The translations under genes and the position numbers were made by a program. Shown one piece after another: positions 1 through 9,748 of a DNA stretch of 64,000 nucleotides. Numbering within the stretch: the first letter of the stretch is position 1; each line of letters starts with the position of its first letter. The notes below the pieces were generated by a model. It worked only from the letters and a program-made list of their open reading frames with translations, ran no database searches and was not told the origin of the DNA. The DNA comes from Rostratula benghalensis (lineage: Eukaryota; Chordata; Aves; Charadriiformes; Rostratulidae): positions 388,038 to 452,037 of the forward strand of contig VXAI01000277.1 of NCBI GenBank assembly GCA_013399305.1. The letters are read 5' to 3'.

Positions 1-2770
1 TGATCACTTATTCGTTATCTTCATTTCTTCCTCTCATCATTTAGGTTTTATTCCTTAGTAGCACTTTATCTTGTGCTGCCTAAACGTAGTTCCTTAGGAG
101 TTGATAAAAAAGTTTTGACAATCCAAATCCCCACACAAGTCTATAATTGTATTTCTTTATAAAAGAAACATGTAAAAAACCCCCTGTAGACCAGACCACA
201 AAATGTTCATAAGGGCACAGAATTCTTCATCTTTGTCTTTTTCTTATCTGGCTTGTCTTATTCTCTCATAATTATCTTGTCACCTGTGTTAATTACAGAT
301 ATTTTTAACGCCACTGTGAAACTTGTCAATTTGCAATTGTTCAGAGTACATTTCTGGGACAAATATTCTCCTGTTACTATGAGTCATGGTTTTAATGTGA
401 ATTATCATTTTTTTTGTATGAGTCATATGGTAACTTCGCCACCTTTTAAATATTCTTTTTATATTGTTATCACACTTTACTGTTGAAAACGCATTTACTG
501 GATTAAATCAAATAACTTACCAGAGCAAATTACTTTGCCAAGTGGGAAAAGACTGTTTTTCAGCAGTTAGGGCAGAGAGTTGTTACGACTATGTAAAGGT
601 TATCAGGGTTCCACATAGCCAGTCTTATTTATTGGCTTTTGTTTAACATATGTGTAAGTACATACAGAAGAGCAGTGATGTGGAAGGGATGAAGGTGTGT
701 ATCTAGATGGATGGCATCATGGTCTTCATTCCCATGGATGCTGTGCCTGAATGGTGTTCTGTTACCTGGGCAGCTTTTCTGAAGGAGGGGGTGGCAGGGC
801 CACCTCGGATGCTTCTGATTCCAGCTCATGTTCATATTTTGTAAGAGAGCTTCACCTTCTCTCTTCTGGCAGGAGCAGGAGAAGGAGCAGTCAGAGGTGA
901 CTCGGAGCACAGAGTGGTTTTTTTTGTCCTTTACTTTTCTAAATAACATAGAGACCCGTTGTTTAATGCTGCTGTATGGCAAATCTTGTGGCTTAAAGTG
1001 GCTGTCATTCAGTTCCGAAGATAAATAATTTAATTGTATTGTGAAATATAAAATAATCATGCAAGTGTTGTTCCACCGATTACATAGCTTCAGTAAATTC
1101 TAGTTTGTTAGCTGGTTAAATGGTGTTTTAGAAGGAAGGGTTATTACAGAGAAGTCTCTTCACTGTGCTAGGCACTTATTCTGTACGGGGAGCTATTAAG
1201 TATGAACAAAGTCCTGTGATTGTCCAGCCATGGAGCCTCAGGAGGAGCCAGTCATAGCTTTTCTCAAAAACATCAATTGTGTTGGTAGTCAGCTAAGACA
1301 AACAGGTTATGTTTGCAAGCCGAAGCAGCAGTAGAAGGAGATGCAAGAATAAAGTGGATTAGGCCATGGAAATAGACTAAATTTAATCCTTCCATTCAAA
1401 ATACTGCTTCTGATCAGCCCCCTCCTAATAAAATGTATTATTTGTAAATAATATAACATCATAACTAATTGATTAGAGGAACTGAGTAGAGGGAAATTTG
1501 AGATGGTGATTTTGATGAATACTCTTCTTTCTTTAATACCTTCTTTCAAATATGTTGTAAGGGTATTTATAAGATTATTTTCTAAAGCTACATGGATTTT
1601 TGGAAAGACATCTATTATATAAAACTAATATTTATTCATATAAAACCTGCTGGGACATCAATGAAAAAGGAAAGAACAGATGATGTTTGTGTATGCCCAT
1701 AAATCACAGACTTTTCTAGATTAGATGTGATTAGAAATGCCTCTAATATCACAAATTAATCTCTTCCTGTAATCAGTTACTGAATTGGGAAAATATGGAG
1801 ACAAAGGTCAAATTAAGAATGAAAATGCAAGCCTGAAATATTTGTTACAGTTAATCTGTAACATTCTTTTCATCATTAATTAAAGGGGAAACTTTCGGAA
1901 GTAGCGTCATAAGCTTTAATTGCAGAGCAAAAATAAGAGTTGTGTTGACATTTTCTGTCAAAAAAAATGGATAACGGAAGCCATGTGTGTGCTTATGAGA
2001 ACTGGCCTTGGCCCACAGTTTGACAAAACTCCTTTTACAAGTTGTTAGTTACTGTTCTGTAAGATAGAACCTGGTTCACTTATTCAGCGTCCCTACAATC
2101 TCCCGACCACTAATTAGACACATTCAGCCTGGAAGAAAGCCAGAGAAGCAGTGCAGCTGCCATGGGGGTATCCAAAGGGATGCAGCAGACAGTTGTGGAA
2201 AAAACTGGGGAACCTCCTCCCATCCTCACCAGGAAACGAAAATTGAAAAAGTAGTTTCTAAAAAAACATAGCTGAAATGCAATGTCAAAGTCTTTCATGG
2301 ATAAACTTTTGATATATGATAGGAATATCTAAGTACATATACTTTAATGAAGATCTTAATAATTCTTTTTAAAATTAATTAAGTAATATAATGCTAATTT
2401 TTATGGTCTTCAGGAAGGTATTGACAACGTTGAAATACGCTGTCCAGCCATGTAGCAGGAACCTTGGCTGTGGGAAACTCATCACATTTGGGAAGTCTGC
2501 TGCTGTTCGTAACAGGAGATGCTTTGTGTATCAATATGAGGTTCTGTACTGCCCTTAAGTTTGCTTTGGCACTTTGGCATTACTGATTGTGCCAGCTTAA
2601 AAAGTCCTTTTCAGCAGTTCATTAAAATAGATGATTGATTCATTCCTTTTCCTTTTTATGCATGTTTTTCTTGATCTGCAAATTAAACCTTCTTGAAGGT
2701 TTCAATGACTGTGCTTTCCTTTTGTTGAGTATGTCTAACTAAATTTAGCATGATTTCCTTTTGGTTTCAG
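1..2770 (+). other. intron of the SELENOO-like gene (left-truncated by the window)
   Basis: This AT-rich stretch lies upstream of the penultimate coding exon of the SelO-like gene and ends in a clear acceptor (polypyrimidine TTTTGGTTTCAG at 2759-2770). The next exon starts with two bases that complete a split codon, so the previous coding exon must end in phase 1. I looked for that exon and could not support one here, so it probably lies left of the window. I see no repeat or other gene in this stretch, and the short ORFs in it resemble nothing I know. Confidence 0.6.
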
Positions 2771-2850
2771 CTGTTAATCCTAGATACATTCTGAGGAATT
2801 GGATGGCCGAATCAGCAGTGCAAAAAGCTAATTTGAATGATTTCTCAGAG
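2771..2850 (+). CDS. SELENOO-like: SelO-family (SELENOO-like) penultimate coding exon
   Basis: The 80-bp exon lies between a TTTCAG acceptor and a GAG|GTAAAA donor. It has two bases of a split codon followed by 26 codons, starting VNPRYILRNWMAESAVQKAN and ending LNDFSE. The core NP-(K/R)-Y/V-(V/I)-LRN-(W/Y) followed by an Ala-rich helix and a D-(F/M)-(S/T)-E end is the C-terminal signature of the SelO/YdiU family. In E. coli YdiU the same place reads close to [22 protein letters not shown], as I recall it. SelO is a pseudokinase-fold enzyme that transfers AMP from ATP to Ser/Thr/Tyr of target proteins; in animals it is mitochondrial. The catalytic part lies outside the window. This is one of two visible exons of a + strand gene convergent with APBB1IP. 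Confidence 0.88.
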
Positions 2851-3154
2851 GTAAAATTCTTTCTTTCTTTCTTTCCTTATATATTTATTAACAATTGGCA
2901 TAATTGTTAAGGAATCGGTTGTTGCATTTGCATTTTGAACCTATACTACACTTTGACTAACATTGTGCTAGTTATTATTAAAAATATTAACAAAAAAATT
3001 ATTAATTATAACATAAATAGTAGTGACTATATCAATAGTAGTAAGAATAATATTTGCTGGAGCCAGAAGGGTTGGTAATATGAAGTGCCAGAAACTATTC
3101 TTGTTTTCAAGAAAATACCTTGTATGAAAACTGACCCATTTTAATTGCTTCCAG
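2851..3154 (+). other. intron between the last two SELENOO-like coding exons
   Basis: The 304-bp AT-rich intron has a GTAAAA donor and an acceptor ending TTGCTTCCAG. A short (CTTT)n run sits just after the donor (about 2859-2875), followed by an A/T-rich stretch around 2980-3030. Nothing else is visible. Confidence 0.8.
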
Positions 3155-3277
3155 GTTTGTCTTCTGCAGCAGATTTTACAACATCCTTTCCAGAGACAGC
3201 AGGCTGCAGAGAAAGCGGGCTACTCCCTGCACCCCCCGGCTGGGGCCAAGGACCTTCAAGTCAGCTGCTCATCCTGA
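3155..3277 (+). CDS. SELENOO-like: SelO-family (SELENOO-like) terminal coding exon with a Cys-Ser-Ser tail
   Basis: The exon continues in frame (phase 0) from the previous one and encodes 40 residues plus TGA. It begins VCLLQQILQHPFQ, has a ...SLHPPAGAKDL... segment and ends QVSCSS. The order (L..IL..PF, then a PP motif, then V-S-C-S-S at the end) matches the extreme C terminus of SelO proteins. In vertebrate selenoprotein O, as I recall, the residue before the last two serines is selenocysteine encoded by UGA; here it is a plain TGC cysteine (3266-3268), as in bacterial SelO. In E. coli this tail cysteine can form a disulfide with one in the activation segment. The gene could be a paralogue of SELENOO or a converted orthologue; the window cannot decide. 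Trp, usual after the PP motif, is replaced here (PPAGA). Confidence 0.88.
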   Translation, partial: VCLLQQILQHPFQRQQAAEKAGYSLHPPAGAKDLQVSCSS

Positions 3278-3880
3278 GAGCAACTTGAACAAGCCAGAAA
3301 AATCATCCAGGTCAAAGCTAAGGGCTTCAAATAGGATTAATGGATGAAGCCACAGGAACTTCTCTTCCTTATACTTGGTGGACTGGAGTCTGCTACTCTG
3401 TGAGGCAAGAACAAGGTCTTGACCAATTTTATGAAGTCTAAAAATTGGAGAAATGGACCACTATGTATGAATGCATCGGCAAATTACATTGGTGTTTATA
3501 ACTCTGCTCTTCATATTTAGCTGTGCATTAATTTGAGTCCCAAAATTTAAGTTCTGCCAAACTGTCACACTTAACCTCTCAGAATTCATGGCTGATCAGG
3601 TGGGTCTCAATAAGGTTTAATGGCTGGTCAATTTAAAGTCCATCTAAGCTAATTTTAATCATACAGTATTTTGATGAATGTTCTTGCTGCTACACACTGT
3701 TCAAATGTAATTGTATTCTGAATACATAAATGTTCTTAAGTCTTTTGCAGAGCTGGAAGAGAGGATCATCTTGCACTTAAACCATTTCTCTTTTTAACCT
3801 TGTTTTGTCCCATTAAACTGCCAACAAAGATTTAAAGAGAATTTAATTAAACAGTGAGCAAAGATGTCTGTCTTGGGGGT
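3278..3880 (+). other. SELENOO-like 3' UTR (extent inferred)
   Basis: Sequence after the TGA is low in complexity and has no splice-site-bounded coding stretch. A small hairpin (8-bp arms CCAATTTT/AAAATTGG at 3423-3430 and 3441-3448) sits about 150 bases after the stop. I found no arrangement resembling a SECIS element, which agrees with the cysteine codon: no selenocysteine decoding would be needed. The end is placed by the candidate poly(A) signals at 3812 and 3846 and is uncertain. Confidence 0.4.
3846..3851 (+). terminator. candidate poly(A) signal (ATTAAA) for the SELENOO-like gene
   Basis: ATTAAA is followed 12-30 bases later by a GT-rich stretch (TGTCTGTCTTGGGGGTG), a good cleavage context. 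A second ATTAAA lies at 3812-3817. Such hexamers are common by chance, so the assignment rests mainly on distance from the stop (about 570 bases) and the GT-rich element. Confidence 0.35.
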
Positions 3881-6800
3881 GACTTGTCCAAAAAGAAATG
3901 CTGATCTCTCTGCCAGTGCCAGGTGCCTGTCAAACCTGCTCCACTGCTCTTGGAAAGTTCGTCTTTTGATAGTAGTAGAAAGGGTGGTGGTGCATGGAAA
4001 TTGGTGGTGCTCAGGTAATTTTCACTGGTTGGACGTCAAACAAGAACTGGAAGTATCTATGTAGTCAGCTCCATACACCTTTTGGATCCAGCCACTTGAT
4101 GCTGTAAGGGACTAACAACAGTCTTGCAGGGAAAGGATCTTCAATTCAACTGAAGCTGTTACAGAGAGTAACAGAGATTAGTCTTTGAGTCCTGGGTCTT
4201 GTTATTTACTCCAATTCAGTATCACAAAACTTAGTGTATAATTAAGCCACAATTAATACGTAAACCATCAGGTCCAACGTTATGCTAGAAAATTTACAGA
4301 AAAAAAATCATTAGGGAGCTTGGTTACTTCTTGATGTTACCTCGTCTCTTCCTGAATCCAAAATGGATTGGTTTGGAATCTCTAAATTTCTCGAGTGCCA
4401 CTTGATTCTGAAATATTAAGTGGTATATTTAGCATTTCAGAAATCTATTTCTAGAAATGTAATGACTGTACAAAAATGGATATTACTGGAAATCTTCCAG
4501 TGACTAAAAAATACATTTTAATTCCTTTACCTCTTAACTGGTAATCCACACAATTATTCAGGATGGTTTCCCCTCAGATATATGTCCGTTCAAATACAGT
4601 TGTTCAAATGTCAACAGTAGCATCATAATGTGAGGCACAATATAGATATTTAAATGCTGTTTCCTGGAAGTCCAGTCTGAAGTTTAAGCAGCTTGCACAA
4701 GTTCCCAGCCCATTGCAGCACGGCTGATGATGTCTGTTCTCGGCTCATTACAAGGGCAACAGCATGTTGTGAGGGAACGCCTGTCCCTCACCGTTACCAC
4801 CTGCCATGGAGCGAGTTATGCTGCAAGCAGGTGAGGATTTGGAGATGAAGGTATTTGTTCCTGCAGGGTAAAAATGCAGCAGCGCTGCAACCTGAGGGCT
4901 GGGTTCCAAGTAGGTGAACGGGAAAATAACTCTAACTCCTGTCCAACCAATCATCCAGGAAGTTTCTTCTGTGTGTGGGCCAGACATGGCTGCCTGTATG
5001 TCTTGACCTCCTGGAACAATGCCATAAATACAAAGCATTTTTATACTGCTTTTTTCCTTCAAAGTGTTTTATAAACGTTAAGTCCGATTAGTAACAGCAG
5101 CAAGTGGAACCCTGCTTCACCCAGAGTTACAGGTAAAGAAAGCCTACAGCATCAGGATGTAAAACCAAACCATCCCAAATGGGAACCATTTCATACGCAG
5201 TGATGGGTACTATCCTGTGTGCTCACTGTCAGACTTTTTGCGCGTTCCAGAAAAACATCTGAAAGAATGAAGCAAGCTCTCAAAACTGGTTTCATGTATT
5301 CCTCTGGCTGCAGAGAGTAGGTCAACCACTTCTCTTCTGCAGGAGTTCATTGATGGACTTGGTCATGTCCTATTTCCATTACTTAGGTGAAAGCAAATCT
5401 CCATTATTCCACCCCTAGGTTTACCATGCAGTTTATGTTTCCTGTTTTTAGTAATTATTCTGATTTCATAATAGTCAGGACTGACTGTTAATGGTGATCA
5501 TACTGCCTGTCCACTTCTAGGTTTTTAATCATGATGGTATTATCACGATGTAAGCCTTAATACTGTGTTTCACAATGTACTCTCCAAAATTCTTGGTTTC
5601 CACATGCGGTTCTGGAGCTGCCTCTTCCTTACTGGTACACAAACACAGCAGTGATGCCAGAGTTATGGGGGGGGGTGACAGTGCTGATCCCCCACATGGG
5701 GGCTTTTCCACATGACTCTGACCTTTCTGCCCCTAAGGACTGATAGAAACGTGGCCACCTGATGTAGGTCCTTCTTCCATATCAGCGATGGCAGAGCTCA
5801 GAGATGACAGCTGCTGGGGCTGCTTCCATTTGAGCTATGGAAAAGGTTAAAAATAACAAGCTGCAATTTCAGATCTTTTCAGACTAAAAATACTGTAATC
5901 TCTAGTAATGTACATACTACTGCGAGCCACAGGAATAAGAGCATTTCATATGGCAATAGGAAGGATGGAGGTGGAAGGATTCATTTCAATTTTTTTTACA
6001 AATGCTTTGATTTACAGTCTTAGAAGGGACAATCTTTTTGTGTTTTCCAGTATCTTTTTTAAAAAATATATATACTAAATAAAGCAAGGTAATTGTGTAG
6101 TGTTAAGATGATAGCTCTGTTCTTTGAATGGAGTTTGAATACTTACATTTCAGATACTCAGTGCAACTACGTACATACAGAAAATAGTTGATAGAAGTCT
6201 AATCATCACAGCATTTTAGTTGTTTTTGTAGGCTTTGATTCTTTTTGTTTTGAAGAAAGCTCCACTTTCTTCTTGTGTGTAAGATTAAATGCATGAGTTT
6301 TGATTGACTGCAAATGTAAAGTGTATAAAGTTGAATTTATTGTGGTGCAACAAAAGGAAATAATTGGGGCAGGAGGCTGAGCATTCTGAGGAGAAGAGGG
6401 AATGCTAGGGAAGCCATGTAGAAGTAGTAGCACTTTGTGAATTCAGAGAAACCAGCTTGTTGTGCAACAGTTTTCGAAGGACACGGTCTGCTTTATTTTG
6501 ATGCTGGGTATAGCTTTCATAAAATGAAATCTGTTTTTAAAACAGTTGGATAGCAGACAGCTGTTGTCACTGAAGTGTGGTGAAGATGTGCACTCCTACA
6601 ACCTTGTCAGAAAATGACATCCAGCTCTTCAGCATTCAGTGGTTCTCCATAATGCTCACCTCAGTTACACCTGGAAGAAACATTAATACTTTTCCTTTTT
6701 TTAAATCCCTAGTTATAACCCTCCTGCTTGTACCTAGTTTGTATTTTTTTCTCCTGTGCTTGGAACTAAAGCTTGTGCGAAGCTGATGAGCCTTGCACTG

Positions 6801-8719
6801 GTCTTGAGAGCATTTCTCAGTTTGGCTCTTTGGAGATGATGAGCCACCTTTTGGATGTTCTAACTTGCCAATTCAAAACTTCTAGGTAACACTTGTATTG
6901 GTGGTGAAGAGTTTACTCAGTGAGAGCTTTTTGTGCAGTTCAGTGAAAGCCAATGAGCTAGAAGCCCAGCAAGAGTTGCATGGGCTCTGTTGATACTGGT
7001 ATGTAAGAGGGCCAGGAGCTAGTCCCTTGGCCCATGAACTGGTTCCCTAACTGGCCACAGCCACACCACAGGGGCTCTGTATGGGGAGTCACACCTGTTT
7101 TAGATTTGTCCATGTTGTCAGATTCTGGTGCCTGGCCCGGGCAGTTCCTTGAATTGGGCCTGGGACCGTGCTTACTTTGGCAGTACAGGTGAGCACTAGG
7201 CCAGCGCTCAAGCGTGTGTCCTCATGTGATTTAATTTCGCAGGAGAGACTGGGGCCTACAAGATTCAGCATCTTGCTAGAGGTGCTCGCCCCTCAGCCAC
7301 AGGCTGCAGAGCAAACACGTGGTCAACAGCAGTGGTAAGTCATCTCCCCACCCCATAGCCCTGGTATCAACTGCACTGGCTCTTCTAATGCTGTGGATGC
7401 TGCTGACAAACCAAACAAAGGAAGGAGGAAGTTGGGGGTGTCCCCGCTGACTGCAGGGAGGTCGGACTGGATGACCTTTGAAGGTCCTTTCCGGCCCAGA
7501 TGATTCTGTATCTTGCTCTTGGCATCTCTCACACACCCTCTCGTAAAAGCCTGTCATTTAACGGCTTTTACATTTTTTTCCAAGTTCAAAACCAGGGATG
7601 AATATTCACCACAACCACCTTTGCCCACATACAGGTGCATTTACTTGTCTGCCTCAAGCAGCCAGTTCTTCTACCAGGCAGGCATGACATAGCTGTGGCC
7701 TCTACCACAGTGTTTAAAGCAGAATCGTTTCAGTGGCAGGAGGAAATGCATGTGGTTCATCGTGTCATTAGTGTTTTTAGCTTTACAAAAAAAAAAAGCA
7801 AAAAAAAAAAGTGTAATTTCAAAAGGAAATCAACCTGACTTTATAAAGCTGTGGTTATAGCCTTCCTATTTCTGCTAGGCCGATATGCTTGTCAGTACAT
7901 GGGTACTGACAAACTAACCTCAAACCAAAAATAAGACTAGATTACTCAAAACTTTCCCAGGCTGTGGCACTGCCACCAGCTTGTCATTCCCATGCCTCTC
8001 TCCACCACTTCTGGACCTAGGACTCCATTTTGACAAACAGCAGTGCTCTCGCCCCCCTACTCTGTCAGTTGCTTTTACGTATTTACTTATTTATTTAAAC
8101 CACACACTTGGCTTTTGATGCTTTTTGTATTGCAAAATACAGAAATATATTATTTATGATATCTTAGAAGACTCTATGCATGAGAAGCAGCAAAGACTGG
8201 AAGAAATAAAGATTAGAAGGTATAGGCAACGAGTCTTTAAAATATTTGAAGTGCTACCCATTGTCAGTAAAATGTCTGTTCATTAACTATGACACTTTGT
8301 GCAGATATAAAATAGAAGCTATTTTTATTTGAGAACTAATAATGAATGCTGCCTAAATGAACAGTGGAGAATTAAAATGGGAGAAAAGAAATGTAGGAGG
8401 AGACATTCACATCAAGTACAAAGTAATTACAAAGTATTTCAGAAGACAGACTATTTCTAGGTACACTTTGATGACAAATGTTAACCAACAGGAAAAAAAC
8501 CTGCTCACCAAGGACACATGATTTTTTTAAGAAAAAATGTTTTTCTAAGATTAACCAAATAAACAAGATTTAAAGGCACAACTGTGAGTGCTGACAGGTA
8601 TGGCTGGAGTTGCATATGGAAGCTTTAACATTTGGGGTGACACTCTCTGGAAATGACCCTGGTCCTGCCCTGTACCTCAGAACAAGCTAGCTGACATTTT
8701 ACTTTTTAAGAAAGGCTAT
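3881..8719. other. convergent intergenic interval
   Basis: This is the space between the 3' ends of the SELENOO-like gene (+) and APBB1IP (-). I find no exon with flanking splice sites or a recognisable protein here. It contains a G run at 5667-5675, a GC-richer patch around 6960-7560 with a CR1 3' scrap, two A runs around 7788-7811, and several TTTATT hexamers (AATAAA on the - strand, e.g. 8090-8095 and 8324-8329) that could serve as distal APBB1IP poly(A) signals. Confidence 0.55.
7446..7516 (+). mobile_element. CR1 LINE 3'-end fragment
   Basis: The text GGTCGGACTGGATGACCTTT GAAGGTCC...TTCCGGCCC...GATTCTGTA follows the final part of the avian CR1 3' UTR (GGTTGGACTAGATGATCTTT type, then the ATTCTGTGATTCT repeat). 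It is diverged and only about 70 bp long, so it is an old, strongly 5'-truncated copy in + orientation. Confidence 0.8.
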
Positions 8720-8730
8720 TTTTTTTTTTA

Positions 8731-8758
8731 TGGGGCTTTTTATTGGAAAAAAGCCCCA
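8731..8758. repeat. perfect 11-bp inverted repeat (stem-loop)
   Basis: The arms TGGGGCTTTTT (8731-8741) and AAAAAGCCCCA (8748-8758) are exact reverse complements with a 6-base spacer. In RNA from either strand this folds into a short, stable hairpin. It overlaps the candidate poly(A) hexamer of APBB1IP. Confidence 0.9.
8739..8744 (-). terminator. candidate APBB1IP poly(A) signal (AATAAA) inside a hairpin
   Basis: TTTATT on the + strand gives AATAAA on the - strand, about 470 bases after the stop. It lies in the loop and upper arm of an inverted repeat: TGGGGCTTTTT at 8731-8741 and AAAAAGCCCCA at 8748-8758. It is followed by an A-rich run and then a mildly GT-containing stretch. Assignment is by position and motif only. 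Confidence 0.45.
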
Positions 8759-9211
8759 CAATTGGGGGTTTTCTGATAAAAAAAATGTATAAAGGGAATT
8801 TCGTGAAAAAGGATTTTCCCAGTTTTCAAAATCCACATGAGAACACTCCTGTATTTTTTTCTTTCAGTTCCAATTCTACTAGAGAGGCAGCCACAGAAGA
8901 TGCATTTCACTCACTGGCTGGCTCTGCAAGTGCTGCTCCACCATCCCCAGCTGTCCCAATGGACTCTACAGCCAATTCTTACCTCAGTGTCAAGCTGGGA
9001 TGGTAACTAACGGTGGTAGTGGGGAGCAGGGGGGGGGGAAGAAGCAGGTTACAGGGACAAAGTGGGGAACAGGGAGCACCCCACCTTACTTCTTGAGACC
9101 CCCAGGGGGAACTCTGAAGAAGAATTCCTCCTGGAGGGACCTGATCCATCATGACCTTCCATGATGCCTCACAAAAACAGTTATGGCTTGAAGTCCACCT
9201 GCTCCCACAGT

Positions 9212-9748
9212 TCAGGAGTTGCTGCCCCTTTTCTTCTCTAGAGCTTTCATTAGGTCAGACATGAAATCTGCTTGCCTGCCTCCACCCCCAGACAGAGGTG
9301 GCCCAGCTGACCGTGGCTCTCCATCTTGTCCTGCATTTTCTAGCCTTTTTGAAGGAAGTGGCACAGGTTTCTTTGTCAGAGGTGGTGGCTTATTGGAGAC
9401 AGGTGGAGGTGGAGGTGGAGGGGGTAATGGCAGGTCTCCATTACCGCTACTGGAGGCTGGTGGTGGTGGAGGCACAAAATCAGGAGGAGGTTCACAGAAA
9501 TCAGATGGCGGTGGTGGAGGAAAATCAATCTTCACTGTAGGTGGTGGTGCTGGAAAGCTCTCTGGATCTGTTAGGTAAATGCCGCTGTCTCGTTTGACTT
9601 TGGAGGGTAGAATTGGTGAAACAGAAATAGCTGATGACCGCCTTTCAGGTGGAGGAGGAGGCTGCAGCGAGTTCCTCTTACTCTGGAATTTCTGTGGCTT
9701 CACCACTGACTGTGCCAGGCCAGGCGCACTGGCATTATTTGATTTAGC
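9212..9748 (-). CDS. APBB1IP: APBB1IP coding exon 13: proline-rich C-terminal tail
   Basis: The exon opens after the acceptor ...TTATTAAAG and runs 178 codons to TGA at 9214-9212 (residues 487-664). It contains PPPPP (516-520), the EVH1-class motif FPPPPP (562-567), a second proline run after PDFV (579-583) and eight prolines (595-602). Basic [10 protein letters not shown] follows, and then a conserved end, [15 protein letters not shown], nearly identical to human. These runs are expected to bind Ena/VASP EVH1 domains, profilin and SH3 domains. The antisense strand reads as a glycine-rich ORF, which is a shadow of the proline codons. Confidence 0.96.
   Translation of the reverse strand, partial: AKSNNASAPGLAQSVVKPQKFQSKRNSLQPPPPPERRSSAISVSPILPSKVKRDSGIYLTDPESFPAPPPTVKIDFPPPPPSDFCEPPPDFVPPPPPASSSGNGDLPLPPPPPPPPVSNKPPPLTKKPVPLPSKRLENAGQDGEPRSAGPPLSGGGGRQADFMSDLMKALEKKRGSNS

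Larger units (their letters stand above)
8720..9211 (-). other. APBB1IP: APBB1IP 3' UTR (extent inferred)
   Basis: This is the sequence after the APBB1IP stop, read on the - strand, up to the first AATAAA with a plausible downstream region. About 490 bases is a reasonable UTR length. It holds a run of about ten bases of G on the + strand near 9029-9038. The end is uncertain because other AATAAA hexamers occur further downstream. Confidence 0.45.

Noticed and set aside
865..915. Possible upstream SELENOO-like exon (EQEKEQSE-like text after a CTTCTGGCAG acceptor)
   Set aside because: Charged text resembles that part of SelO only loosely. A donor close by gives a 28-base exon, and the match does not continue. 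Not supportable.
3423..3448. Hairpin with ATGA as a SECIS element
   Set aside because: ATGA lies in the apical loop rather than at the internal loop, there is no facing GA, and the stem is only 8 bp; the protein also does not need selenocysteine.
9219..9578. 119-codon glycine-rich + strand ORF
   Set aside because: It is the exact antisense of the proline codons in APBB1IP exon 13; poly-Pro read backwards gives poly-Gly. No separate gene evidence.
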